Part shown: piece by piece, positions 1-11,696 of the stretch | Numbering within the stretch: position 1 is the first letter of the stretch | Layout: every line of letters starts with the position of its first letter | Source: Eutypa lata | Lineage: Eukaryota; Ascomycota; Sordariomycetes; Xylariales; Diatrypaceae | Length of the DNA stretch: 64,000 nt | Direction: 5' to 3' | Assembly (NCBI GenBank): GCA_022661535.1 | Contig: JAKULF010000007.1 | Coordinates: 3,162,001-3,226,000 of the forward strand | The notes under the pieces: model-generated | What the model was told of the DNA's origin: nothing | What the model saw: the letters and a program-made list of their open reading frames with translations, nothing else | Database searches by the model: none | Translations under genes and position numbers: made by a program

Positions 1-3000
1 CTTCACTTGTCAGTTCTTTCAGCAAAAGACCTAACGTTAGTTGATTATACAAAATCCCATTCCATACAGATAATTAGCAATTAAATAAGTAAGTAAAAGG
101 TAGACTACCTAGATCTACTTACATAATATCGGTAAGTTGGACAGCTATGTAGCTAAAGCAAAACAAAATAAACGAACGAACAACTTATTTATGTATGTAG
201 GTATGTAGTAGTTATCAACTTCATTTGATATACCTAGCTATATGCAACTACTGTCCCTTCTTCATCTGATCTCGTTATACATACCTCTTACGGTGGTTAG
301 CCATTATTAAGTTGCCTGCAGATATCCCGCAGGTAGGCACTGGTTGATTTTATGCTCGTGTTTTTGGTCGACACGGTTTGTCTTGTCTATTATTGGTAGA
401 AACCCATTCCCCAACGCGACAGACATAAATATCAAATGTTGGCCAACAATAACACATTCCTATATCTATCCGTTCATGTGGATCTGATAGGCTTTTATAG
501 GTTACATCATTTTGTCTTTCTATAAGTCCGACAGCAGGGGCCCAAGGCCTTTAAACCTATAATCCTCAGTCAGCCTGCTTTCAAGTCCGGCCGCTCAAGG
601 TTGCCGCTATCTTCAGCCTGGCCGGACATGCCGTATCAACATGTACGTAAGCTCGTCGTGACGATGATTGTGTACTTACTTTTTATTAACAAGTTAAGTA
701 CGTGTAAATCGAGAGCCATTTAGTATCACGGAGCTTACAGTCCACTTGCACTGCTAGTCGAGAGTTTGTATTACAATCCTACAGCTCCGCACATCGTGAA
801 CTACCCTACGTACATACAAGTTATACATGAATGCAGACTAAGAGTATGAAATGACTTAGATACCCGAATACCTAGTTAACACTGAAAGATTATGGTAGGG
901 ACTGTGTATAACCTACTACTTAGTGATGACTTGTATACTAGGCATCCATTGTAACATGCGGTATCCTGCTTTTTTTATGCCCCTCGATGCTCCCTATGTC
1001 GACGAACCGAGGGTCAGAGTCCTTGTAGTAATGCTTCGGTTCGTTTAACCATTCTGACAATGATAGTGGAGCAAGCAGTGCAACAAACAGAGAACGAAGT
1101 GGTAAGATGATTGGCTCGTAGCAGCGATATCACCTTCTGCCTATTTACTCATTCTGATAGGTTGATTGGACAGTTCTTGATCATGAGGTTATGCAGTATC
1201 GAGTATCTATGTCGCAAATGTAAGATCTAGTTGCGAACACCTGATGGTTCCTAAACATAGGCACCTAGTAAAACTGCATTCCCATAGAAACGTGAAGATA
1301 TATATGCTCTTACGTTCTGATTATGCAAGTGAAGTGTACTTGTAACATAACATGTATGGTTAGCGGGTTAGGTAGTAAATATAAACGGGAATAATTGTTA
1401 TGATAGTTAATATTATATCAATGATAGTATTACTGTTTTCATTCACTTTCGTCTTCTCGAAAGTTCGAGTACTCTTCTAGTAGTGGGTTAACTAATCCAT
1501 ACTCTTGAAGTAAATGACAAACCATAGTGGCTACTTGGCTGCCTAGATGGCAAACTTATGAATACTTCCTAATTAAAAGGTATACGTAGGCTAGCGTGAA
1601 GGCAAATATTTGCCATTCATCATTGTTCATAGTATTTTACTCATTTCTTATGTTTGTTCAAACAAGCCTTTTGTTGTAACCATAGTGTAGGCCAGTAGTA
1701 GTGGGTTGGCATTTTCTTCCCCAGTCCAGACCCACCCTGACACCTATACCTTAGGGGCGACTATTCACCTTTAGCTCATCTTGGCTAGGTATTTATTGGG
1801 AATTTTGCAATTAAAAGGTCAGCGTCATCCGTTAACTACGTATGAATTTGCCCCGATGTTTTTGCCTCCACCATAAGCTGCTGCATATGTACATACAATA
1901 GCTCTGTATGCTGTAGTTATGCTAGGCAGTCAGGTAGTCGGGTACATAAGTCAGGCACTTCCCTTAGGCGTGTGTGTAAGCAACTCGGTGTGTCGGCCTC
2001 TTCGCAGTGGTTACGAAGACTCATCTGCCTGCAATTGTATCAGATCACAATAGTTGATAAATAGCATGGGATCCTGACACAAAATGGGTCCTTTATTGTT
2101 ATGTGCCAGTGTGCTTTTTTGGCAGCCGTTAATGCCCGCCCACAGTTGAAAAGGAACTTTATCGGCTGATAAACACCGAACAAAAGAAATCAACCTTGGA
2201 ACCTCGGACTTGGTCTGCTGGTCACTGGTGTTACTTCAATAGTAGAAAGTTACAGAGCGAGAAGTACCCTTGCCTACCAACAAACCTCCGAACCCTTGAC
2301 GACTTCTTACTACTGTGACCCTCCTTGTTTGACACACTTCGCCTTAGCCTATCCAAGGCATCCATCATTCATCATCCACTTGCAATAACTACAAACTACT
2401 ACGTAGGTACTGCACCTCTTCCAGTCTTTTTTAACTTCCCTGCACTCCGCCCAAACCTTCCTCCTCCTCTTTACATCTTCCATTTCTTACTTGTCTTTTA
2501 TTGGTGACGACGACCAACCACCCTTCCTCCTCTTTCTCACCTTCCATCACCATCATCATCCATCAACTTTACTTTATTCTTCAATATATTTTATCATTCA
2601 CTTGATTCCAGTGATTTCATAAGTTTTATTACTTTCGGGTCGGAGGTTGATATGATAAGTATGCATCCAAATCCACCTACATAACCCACATACAGAATAT
2701 AGTGTAGTTCTAAGCCTTTGAGACTGACCGCTTAATTCATAGGTGCATAAGCTTCCCCAGCAGCCCTAGGGACCCTATCGTAGCTCCCCCAGATAAGCAA
2801 CAGCAACAGCAACAGCTGACACCAACAAACCCCGAACCAATTTCTACCTCTGAACTAGGCTAATAAAGTAACGATGTAAGTAACTATGGATCCGTATAAC
2901 TACATACATAAGACAAGTAACAACGGTCTTGTCCTAACCCTGCACATCCCCCCGTCCACCTATCCTGCCTGCCTGCTATGCTACCTAGTAAGGTTATCTT

Positions 3001-3259
3001 GCTAGACCTGAGTAATAATTCCACCACTTCCGGCCTGAAACCATAGATGCCTACTTTATTGCCTTAACTGCCTTTCACTAACCTACCTCATTCATCCCTT
3101 TCTTCCTCACCTAATTATACCACCACGACCACCACCATCATCACCTACATACCTACATCTACCTACAACTTTCATCTAATACTCTCCCTCAAAACCTATA
3201 AAGACTATTCATTGGATGCTGACAAGACCCTTCGTTTATCAGCGTTTACTTGCATCAAG
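1..3259. other. AT-rich intergenic region, no gene supported
   Basis: No open frame longer than about 60 codons and no recognisable protein segment on either strand. The left two thirds are AT-rich with scattered GTA/TAC and TACC/GGTA short repeats. From about 2300 the sequence becomes CT-rich with CAT/CAC runs (around 2540-2570 and 3115-3150), which fits the promoter and leader of the gene starting at 3260. Confidence 0.6.
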
Positions 3260-6245
3260 ATGGCATCAGCCGTGAACCATCTCGATACCCCAATCACCCT
3301 GAAGGTGAACTTTGATGGGGTCACCCGACGTTACAAGTTACCTCTCCGCGACCTTAATGTAAATGTCCTCGAGCATAAGGTGAGCATACTCGTCTCGTAC
3401 CATTCTCTTTCGCATCCACGAATCAACTATACCGAATCATCATCGTCACCACTATCGTGATGACTAATCATCATACTGTCGCTGCATCTATGCTTAGCGA
3501 ACGATAACCACAGTCTTCGTTGAGAGGCTAACAAATATTGAATAGCTTCGTGGGCTTTTGCAGATTCCCTTCGGGGCTGTAGTCACTTTCGAGCGTTATT
3601 CCGACTCGGCTGCCTCCTACGTCGTGCTCGACCCTACCAACATTCCTGTCTATAAGCAACTTTACCGAGCTGCCAAGGCTAAGCAGAAGCTGAAGCTTCG
3701 TGTTACGAAACTTGCCCCGGTTGAGGATACCAATGGCCCCAAACCTGTCACCATCGAGGATGAACCCGAGCCCGTGCCCGAACCCCAAGTCAAGGAGACT
3801 ACACCGCCCGCTCCACAGCTTCCGTCTCCTACGCCAACTCCGGCCAAGACTCACGCCGACCCAGAGGTGATTGATACCATTGTTGCTCCTCAAGCGCCTG
3901 AGGATTTCCCAGACTTCGTTCATCAATGGCGGGCTCGAGGCATGCCTAGAATTTACCTTCGGCGGAATGATGAGGGTGTCGAAGTAATCGATTTCCTCAC
4001 TACCACTTCGCCTAATGATCCGGTGGTAACCCTAGCTCCCTTGTCGCCATCGTCGGCATCATCGTTGGACAGTAGCCTGCCACCTCACAGTCAATACCGC
4101 TTCTCTAAGACGGCGGCTAAAATGCCTTTTGCATCTCTGTATAGCGAGGCTCACAAGCGAGACCTAGCTGCCTCCAAGAAGAAGAGCAGCAGCGAGAAGA
4201 GCATCGAGAAGAATAGTGAGAAGAGTAGCGAGAGTCCGCTGACCGCCGCGGCCTGTGCCATCCTACAAGCACCGGTCTTAGGTCCAACCCAGGAAAAGGA
4301 GGAAGATGCAGCTACAGCCTTTCCAGGTTGCAGGCGCCAGTTCACCGTCTGCTGTAACAGTTGTGATCAGGCAGTCCCCGATGCCCATTTCCACTGCTCT
4401 ACTTGCGACGACGGTGACTTCGATCTCTGCCAGGACTGTGTCAATCAAGGTATTACATGCTACGATGAAAGTCACTGGCTCATTAAGCGAACCATCAAAG
4501 ATGGCCAGATCAGCAATAGCACCACTCACATTGCACCCAAGAAATCTCCAGCTCCGGCGCCTGCTCTCAATTTGCCCATTAGATCCGCTGTTCGATCTAG
4601 CGAGAAAGTGAATTTGACACCCACTTGGGGTTCAGGTTTCAGTGCGCGGACCTGCAATTGCTGTGTCCAGGAATTTCCTGAACAGCAGTTCGTCCATTGC
4701 ACAACTTGTGATGATTACGATCTTTGCAAGCTTTGCTTCGTCAAGGACCAACATGGACATCACCCCAAGCACGGTTTCACCGCTGCCGTTCCCGGTACCA
4801 GTTTTGAGCCATCAATCTCTGCGCGCCTGCTTCCTGGGCGCAATGTTGTCCATAACGCTATATGCGATGGTTGTGACAAGTACATCCGCGGTGTGCGTCA
4901 CAAGTGCCTCGACTGCCCCGACTGGGACTACTGTGCGGCGTGCCAGGAGCATGCTGGTTTCGTTCACCCGAACCACCGTTTCGTTGCCATCTACGAACCA
5001 CTTGCCAACATCGGCATCCGATCTGCGCGTGCCACACATGTCGGTATCTGCTGCGACGGTCCTTTGTGCTCGTCTGCTCAAAGCGGCGGCTCTAGATATA
5101 TCGCCGGTGTCCGGTATAAATGTGCCATCTGTGACGATGTTGATTTCTGTGCCAACTGCGAAGCCAGCCCGGCCAATACCCACAATAAGACCCATCCTCT
5201 GATCAAGTTTAAGACCCCAGTGCGTTCCGTCAGTGTGACTACAACCGGCGAGCATGAGGATGGACAGCGCCTACCCGTCATGGGTGATCGTGGAACTCGC
5301 CATCGCATGAGCAGACGAGTCGCCGAGGCGATTTCTTCGCATCGGGATAGCATTGCTGCTACCCCTGTGCAGACGCTCGTGGATGTTGAGCCTACTGAGG
5401 AGGAACCAGCTCCTCTGGTGAAGCAGGAAGATGTTGAGGTTAAGCAGGAGGTTGTGCTTCCAGAGGTTGTGCCAGAGGTGGCCCCTGTAGTTGAAGAGAA
5501 GAACTCATCTCCCGCTAACCTCGTCGCTATCTTCAGGCACGACACGGTTGCCGATGGTACCGTCCTGCCTCCTAACCATACCTTCGAGCAGACCTGGGTT
5601 CTCCGTAATGAGGGCTCCGTGGCCTGGCCTGCTGGTTGCTCTGTTAAGTTTGTTGGCGGAGACTACATGGGCGCCATCGACCCTACTCATCCTGCTGGCA
5701 TCCACGAGCTTGTATCGGCCTCGGAATCAACTGTGTGCTATAATGCCCTGAATCCTGGACAGGAGTTCCCCTTCACGGTCTTGATGCGCACGCCAGAGCG
5801 TGAAGGCAAGGTCATCTCATACTGGCGGTTGACCACTCGCGATGGTGCTAAGTTCGGCCACAAGCTGTGGTGTGACGTTACGGTTAAGGCTCCCTTGCCC
5901 AAGATCAAGGCAGTTCCTCAACTCGAGGAAGTAGAGGCTGCCGCTCCCGAGCTCCCGGCTGAGATCGTCAAGAGCCAAATGATCATCCCCAAGCTCGAGC
6001 ATGAGTCTCCTTCGTCTAGCATCCATGAGGAAGTTAAGGTCGAGACTGAAGACAAGACAGAAACTACTACTGTTGCCCCGTCAGTGAATGATCAGTCCGA
6101 GGATGACTTTGAGGACTGTGCTGAGGATGATGAGTGGGCTGAGGAATCGGATGACGGCTTCATGACAGATGAGGAATACGACATCCTCGATGCTTCTGAC
6201 GAGGAGTACCTGTCAGAGCAACAAAAGATGATGTCTAAGAAGTAA
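3260..6245 (+). CDS. NBR1-type selective autophagy receptor (PB1, four ZZ fingers, FW domain)
   Basis: Two exons, 3260-3379 and 3564-6245, joined across a 184-nt GTGAGC...GCAG intron, give 933 aa. The ATG at 3260 is the first in frame that gives an intact PB1 start. The N-terminus (about residues 8-90) is a PB1-like fold. Four ZZ zinc fingers follow at about 302-350, 403-450, 473-520 and 534-590, each with paired CxxC motifs and a CxDCxDxDxC-like core. Residues about 692-815 are the Nbr1 four-tryptophan (FW) domain, with TFEQTWVLRNEG and a W-rich continuation. The acidic C-terminus holds YDIL (912-915), an Atg8-interacting (AIM/LIR) type motif preceded by D/E residues. Family knowledge: NBR1 proteins link cargo to Atg8 on the phagophore, and the FW domain binds cargo hydrolases in some fungi. 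It converges on the next gene. The family call is firm; cargo is unknown. Confidence 0.92.
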
Positions 6246-7245
6246 GTAGAGGTGGTTCGGCCTGCTGTGCAGGTATAGGGATAGCTCAATTACAAGATTG
6301 CGGTGCGCGCATCTGCGATGACTTGGTTGACACTTGGCGGATATGCCTCAAGAGCGTGGGTAGTATTTCGTTCGGAAACTTTTCTCAGTTTATGGTATCG
6401 GGGTTTCCGGATCTTCATTTGTGGATGGCACTTCATAATCTGTTGCTTACAGACCACACAAAACATCATTACCTACGAAAACTCTATAAATCTCCCACCT
6501 TCGTCCATTCTTTACCTCACCAAACCGTGTTAGGTTGTTTGCTTTATTAGGACAAATTAGGGAAAGCTCTCTCAGGCAGTTTACGGACATGAATTCATTT
6601 ATCATTTAAATCAAACTCGGTGGCTTTTTACCTGGTGAATTTGACCCGTGACGGTTAATGAAGTATCACCTTGACAATTGTATTCAGCGACGCTTCTTCC
6701 TGTATGCCGGGGCATTCTTTTGTTCTGACATTTCTAGCACAACTTGACACTGTAGGATTGATTAGTTCTCGTATATATTGACCCCCCCCCGCCCGAGATA
6801 CCTGTAGAGTGATGAGCAGCAATAGTATCGCATATAGGAATCCCGTTTCTGTCTGAATTTCTCTAGAATCATCGAGCCTTGTGCAGAAGTTGAGGGTGGG
6901 AATGGGTGAATGGGTAAGCTAACTAGGAAATTACTATTTGGACTGATGGGCACCTTTTGTGAAGTCTCTAATATATCCTCGGATAGGATACATAAAGTAA
7001 GCGTTCGGGTGGTCCTACAAGCTTCCCTAACTACCTTCAGGCATCCGTTTGAAGGGAAATTGTGTCTTGATAACAAGAATAATGAGCACACCCCTTTCCG
7101 CAGATAACCAAGAATGGTGCATTTCACGAGTTGCCGTATCGAAATTTGAATACTTAATTAGTCTGTAAGTCAAAAGGCTTTGATTTTTCCTTCTCACATA
7201 ACTCCTGATGTGTATATAGCTACTACCGTATCGTCGTTTTGCTCC
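6246..7245. other. Intergenic region between convergent genes
   Basis: This holds the 3' flanks of the NBR1-type gene (+) and the methyltransferase gene (-). There is a C-run at about 6782-6794. A 121-codon minus-strand frame (6762-7127) resembles no family I know. I see no RNA gene. Confidence 0.55.
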
Positions 7246-9066
7246 TTAATCTGCACGTGGTCTGCATGCCCGGTACAGGTGCATCTGGTATCGCATGTTC
7301 TCGAGCGGAATCGGGTACCGCAGCCCATCCGCGAGCCGAAACCAGACCGAGTCGGCCGACTCCAGCTTCTCCCACGTCACGGCCCCTTCTCCTTCTCCTC
7401 CATCATTTACCTCCGGACTATCCTCGCCATTGTCCCTGTCGTTATCACCATCACCGTTGCCCTGACGATCCGGCAACGACGACGAAAGAAGCTCCTCTCG
7501 TCCCTGCTCCTCCATTTTCATTTCCCTTTCCTGTTCCAGCCCCCGTTCCTGTTCGTGATTTCGCTGTCTCCTCCTCCTCCTCCTCATCCGCTGGTGTTCC
7601 AGCTCCTCCTCAAGAAGTGTATGGTCTAGTAGCCACTGCATCGGATATCGCCTCTTCCCATTTTGCTGTTGCTGTTGCTGTGGCCCGCTCTCACTAGTCC
7701 CTGGAGTAGTAGTACTGTTGTCAGTGCTGCTAGCACCACCACCACCACCACCACCCCCACCCACCGCAGCTTCCGAGTAGCTCCCAGGACTATCGACGAC
7801 GAGCAGCAGCGAGCCCGGACAAACGACTGCCGTCAGCCGCCTTAGGAACGCCGTCGTGGGTCCCACGCCAGCCGCAGTGTACAGCTCGTTGAGCGTGAAG
7901 AGGAGCGTGACGAGTACTGGGTGCTTCTGCTTCTGCTTCTGCTTCTGCTTCTGCTTCTGCTTCTGCTTCTGCTTCTGCTTGCCCGTCCCCGACCCAATCT
8001 CCATCCCCTTCGCATTACCAGCAATACTAGGAAGACCGGAACCCTCCTCCTCCCCCTCTTCTTCCTCCACGTACAACAACCGCGACAACCCCACCTCATC
8101 TAACCCTAACACGTCCCGCTGCGCAAAGACCGTCGTCAGGCGCCCAGCCGGCGCAACGAGAGCCGCGCTCGCGGCGCGCGCCGCGGCGCTGGCGTACTTC
8201 GAGAGGGGCGGCGCGGATGTCAGGCGCGCGTGCAGCGCCGTGATTATGCGCCCCCAGGGCCCCGTGTCGAGGAGGTGGAGCGTTCCGGATATTGGAATCC
8301 GAGGGGGCTGTGGCGGCTTTTCTGGCTCTGAAGGTGATGATGATGGTGATGGTGATGCGAGATAGGACCCGAAGGCGACGGTTTCGGCTGCGCCGCCGCC
8401 TATGGCGAACATTCTGAGAGTGCGCCGTCGATGCCGGCTTTTTTGGTGTTCGTGTTGGTGCTGGGCTTGCTGTTGCTGCTGCTGCTGCTCCTCCTCGGCG
8501 GGAGGAGCATCAGTCGCTATACCGCTACCCTCCCCATTACTACCACCGCCACTACCGCTACCTACACCATCATCATTATCCCCCTCTTCCTCCTCCCCCT
8601 CCTCCTCCTCCCCCAAGCCATCATCCACCAACGCCTCCAAGTACCCCCCGACATCGCGCAGCACGCGCGCATAGCACAGGGCCCGCGTCGGGCTCCAGCG
8701 CGCCGCGTACGCCTCGAGGAGGTCCTCGCGCCCGAACGCCGCCCCGAAGTCGCGGTTGTAGAGCGCCTGCTTCAGCTCCTGGAGCCGCGCGGCGAACGTC
8801 TCGGACCCCAGCACCGAGGGCCCGAACGCCGCGCTGAATATGTCCAGGAGCGTCTGCTGCTGCTGTTGTTGCTGTTGCGCTTTGAGCTCCGAGGGAGGGG
8901 GGCCAATTTCATCATCTTCTGCTGGCTGGGATGGAGAGACTCCCGCTGTTGTCTTTGATTTGGCAGTAGCAGTAGTAGTAGTGTTGTTTTTGGACTTGGG
9001 CTTGGGTTTGGGTTTGGACTTGGACTTGGGTCCTGATGAGGATGGTGGTGGTGCTTTTTTGACCAT
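7246..9066 (-). CDS. Probable 25S rRNA (uridine-N3)-methyltransferase, Bmt6 / Methyltransf_34 family
   Basis: Single-exon 606-aa protein. The Lys/Pro/Ser-rich N-terminus (1-60) looks like a nucleolar tail. The conserved head (about 73-145) contains LLDIFSAAFG, ALYNRDFGAAFG and EAYAARWSPTRALCYA, typical of the fungal Bmt6-like family. RMFAIGGGAAE (about 220-230) is the SAM-binding motif I. The C-terminus has WFRLADGLRYPIPLENMRYQ, another family hallmark. Family knowledge: Bmt6 makes m3U2843 in yeast 25S rRNA. The conserved core is broken by low-complexity inserts: an E/D/G/S-rich segment at about 150-210, a (KQ)9 tract at about 362-381 encoded by a TTCTGC hexanucleotide array, a Gly run, Gln runs and an Arg/Glu-rich stretch (about 500-545). 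These make it longer than usual. No intron is needed. Family confidence is high; the exact modified base is inferred. Confidence 0.8.
   Translation of the reverse strand: MVKKAPPPSSSGPKSKSKPKPKPKSKNNTTTTATAKSKTTAGVSPSQPAEDDEIGPPPSELKAQQQQQQQQTLLDIFSAAFGPSVLGSETFAARLQELKQALYNRDFGAAFGREDLLEAYAARWSPTRALCYARVLRDVGGYLEALVDDGLGEEEEGEEEEGDNDDGVGSGSGGGSNGEGSGIATDAPPAEEEQQQQQQQAQHQHEHQKSRHRRRTLRMFAIGGGAAETVAFGSYLASPSPSSSPSEPEKPPQPPRIPISGTLHLLDTGPWGRIITALHARLTSAPPLSKYASAAARAASAALVAPAGRLTTVFAQRDVLGLDEVGLSRLLYVEEEEGEEEGSGLPSIAGNAKGMEIGSGTGKQKQKQKQKQKQKQKQKQKHPVLVTLLFTLNELYTAAGVGPTTAFLRRLTAVVCPGSLLLVVDSPGSYSEAAVGGGGGGGGGASSTDNSTTTPGTSESGPQQQQQQNGKRRYPMQWLLDHTLLEEELEHQRMRRRRRRQRNHEQERGLEQEREMKMEEQGREELLSSSLPDRQGNGDGDNDRDNGEDSPEVNDGGEGEGAVTWEKLESADSVWFRLADGLRYPIPLENMRYQMHLYRACRPRAD
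7924..7980. repeat. Coding hexanucleotide microsatellite (TTCTGC)n
   Basis: About nine and a half tandem copies of a 6-bp unit lie inside the methyltransferase ORF. On the minus strand they read as alternating Lys-Gln. A 6-bp unit keeps the frame when copy number changes. Confidence 0.95.
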
Positions 9067-10031
9067 GCTGCTGGTTGGCTAGCTGGCCGTGATGTGAATG
9101 GTTTTTCTTCTTCTTTTCTTTAATAATTCAGTTTATGATAACTGATTAAGTGGTCACACTTAGTTCGAAGCGCCGGTGATTTGTGATTTAGATCCTTCTC
9201 GTGTTGTGATTAACTAATGCAACTAGATAAAGTTTTGTGTGGTGGTGAAGTTTTAAAAACTCAGTTAAGCAACTAGTGGAACAGTTGCGACGACGGAGCT
9301 GCCAGTCTACAAACCCCCTATCTTCTAAAATACTAGATAGAATAAACCTACCTTATTAATTCGCACGCACCACTTAAATAATATCTTATTAGATTTTATT
9401 TACAGAAACTTGTTTACAAAGCCGAGTTTACTGATGTGTTTTCCTCTGGCTACTTATTTAATCTTTGTCTAAGGTATAACAGTTTATGCTTGAACTGTCG
9501 ACCATCAAAGGAATATTTACCATGATTTGCTGATATATACGTCCCTATGGAAAAAAGTGGTTAATTGCTGGGTAATTATACTTACCTAAACACTATGCTT
9601 ACCTATTAGTCAATCTATACTCAGAAACCAACTGGCTCTTATCCTAGTTCCATAGCCCGTAAGATTTAGTATGATCGTGTCTTGTTCGCAGTTCCCCTTG
9701 AATCGTAGTAGATGGCTGGAATCTGAAAGCAACCCCCTACGGACTTCTACTTGGCCAATAGAGCTAGGACACCAGTTTCCTTATGCACATTCTCTTAGAG
9801 CCCCTTATTGTTCAAGCCCTTCTGGGAATTTCTCGACTAGCTCACGCATCCCTGCTATTAGCCTGCATTTGACCGTCAGTAACTAATCATTCAGTATTTC
9901 GGATGAGTTACCTACATTTCGCGATAGTTTAGGTCATTCTTATACAAGATAGAATCCAGCATGTTAACGCGTCTAAGAGTAACGTTAGCCTCAACCGGTA
10001 ACTAATTCGCACCGGAACTAGTGGTCTACTC
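9067..10031. other. AT-rich intergenic region
   Basis: Upstream of the methyltransferase (-) and downstream of the fructosamine-kinase-like gene (-). It is rich in TA and poor in open frames; the longest is 71 codons (+, 9671) with no recognisable content. It may be old mutated repeat sequence, but no repeat ends are visible. Confidence 0.5.
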
Positions 10032-11106
10032 TTACGTAGCGTAGAGAAGGCTACGGTCTTCGTAATCAGCTTCAGGGTTCGATTTAGGAAAATGCTCGTG
10101 GTATCGCTCCCTGTAGGGCTTGTTGATCTCGTTCCACGGCTGTCGCCAAACCGCCAGTTCGTCTATTTCCTTATTTAGCTGCCGTGCTGTACTGCAAAAC
10201 TCGGGCGGATCAAACTTACATTCATTGTGAGCATAGAAGGATGCCGCGTCGAAGATTATGGGCACACCTGAATCCTTATCTGTGCTTGCGTTTCCATGCC
10301 ATAAGTCTCCATGAATTAGGGACGGTCGAATCGAGCGACCGCCTGTCTCCAATGGACGCAGCAGACGGGGAATCACCTTTTCGAAGAACGGTCTCGCTAG
10401 CTGCTGCATCTCTTCCCTGGGGCCACGAGTGTCCTGCTCTAGTTGCAGTAGGATCCGAGTCGTCCTGGCGAAGTACTCCTCCCACGTGTCCGACCAACCA
10501 TGTTCGATCGGAATCTCACCGTGGAAGGTCGTGACATCGAAGCCGAACCTACCGTCCGGTGACGTTCCGGCTCGGTGCATCTCAGCGATCTTCGCCGGGA
10601 AGGTCTCGATGTCCGGAAGACCACCCGTCATCGGACGGAATTCAGAGAGGAAGAAGTGAACCTCAGCCATGCTCGAGTACGAACCCCACGCAATTGGCTG
10701 TGGGACGAGGTCGGGAACTGTAGCGTATAGCTTCTCCATGCAGTGGTATTCACTTGACAGTAACTGCCTTCCACGCTCACCATATGTAGTCTATATGGGC
10801 GTTAATTAGCTCGCTATAAATGGTTGACGGGTTCGACTTTGCTATATACTACCTTTAGGAAGACCGCTCCTTTAATGCCTCCACGTTCAGTTTCGAGCCG
10901 AGCGGTGCGAGTCCAGAAGCTGGATCCATGGGCCTCAATCTGTACCGCGTTGGTCCCCTGAGGAAGCTCTGTCTTGAATTAGTGGTTGGTTCTCTTATAT
11001 ATGTGTGTTAAGTCGTCTTACTAGCGATAACCGCGGGATCTATAATCTGTATCGTTTTGATAGGCACATTGACCTCATCATCGAGCTGGGCTTGCTCGTT
11101 CTCCAT
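10032..11106 (-). CDS. Fructosamine-3-kinase-like protein (Fructosamin_kin family)
   Basis: Three exons on the minus strand, assembled by reading frame and splice signals: 11106-11022, 10968-10853 and 10790-10032, with introns of 53 and 62 nt (GTAAGA...ACAG and GTAGTA...ATAG). This gives 319 aa, a normal length for the family. Hallmarks in order are HGSSFWTRTAR (about 46-56), FLK then TYGERGRQ across exons 2-3 (the kinase N-lobe), EYHCMEKLY, PIAWGSY, and the catalytic loop LIHGDLWHGN followed by IIFDAASFYAHNE. HGDLWxGN with a downstream D is the aminoglycoside/fructosamine-kinase active site and looks intact. Family knowledge: such kinases phosphorylate ketosamines on glycated proteins or small molecules. 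Fungal members are often of unknown substrate. The last exon alone would lack the N-lobe, so the upstream exons matter. It is flanked by AT-rich DNA but the frame is undamaged. Confidence 0.82.
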
Positions 11107-11696
11107 ATTCGTGGGCGGATAGTAGATAGTACAATTACTATAGCGCAGGATTGGTGAAGTAAAGTCTAATCTCCTTAGGTTTTATAATTCTAGTATTATG
11201 AACTGCTAGGCATTGACTGGTATCTTCATTATAACTAAGTGATGAAATGCTCAGGCTTACGACTCTGAGGAAGTGGGGACCGTGTCTTGCATATACTCTG
11301 AATGCCTATCTACACTACTGTAAGGGTCTAATAAGTTTGACTCTCCAAGTTACGTTTAAAACCCCCTCGTTGTTAACAAACACTAGGGTAGGCTGTCTAG
11401 ATCTATTGCATTCCGGTACTCCTATTATCGGTGTTGCCCCCATTACGTAACCTTATACGTCGTTTAAATACTAGTATAAAGAGTCAAGGAGCCCAAGGTA
11501 TAAGTATATCCAAATAGAAGCATATTATAATATATATTCTATGTATCACATAAAATGATCCTTAAAGACTAAGAGTCTCTTCAAGATAATACATACATAA
11601 AAGACTACAGCTCCACGACGGTTAGATTAAACCTTAGCGTTCTAATACTCTTATCAACGCCAAAATAAAGGCCGATAGATACCCTCCTATTCGGCG
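11107..11696. other. AT-rich intergenic region
   Basis: Promoter side of the fructosamine-kinase-like gene, then a strongly AT-rich stretch (about 11455-11600) dense in TATA-like runs. The only sizeable frame is 67 codons and has no recognisable content. Confidence 0.5.

Noticed and set aside
8431..8958. Leu-rich plus-strand frames opposite the methyltransferase, which look like membrane helices
   Set aside because: Produced by reading Gln/Lys and Gln codon repeats in other frames.
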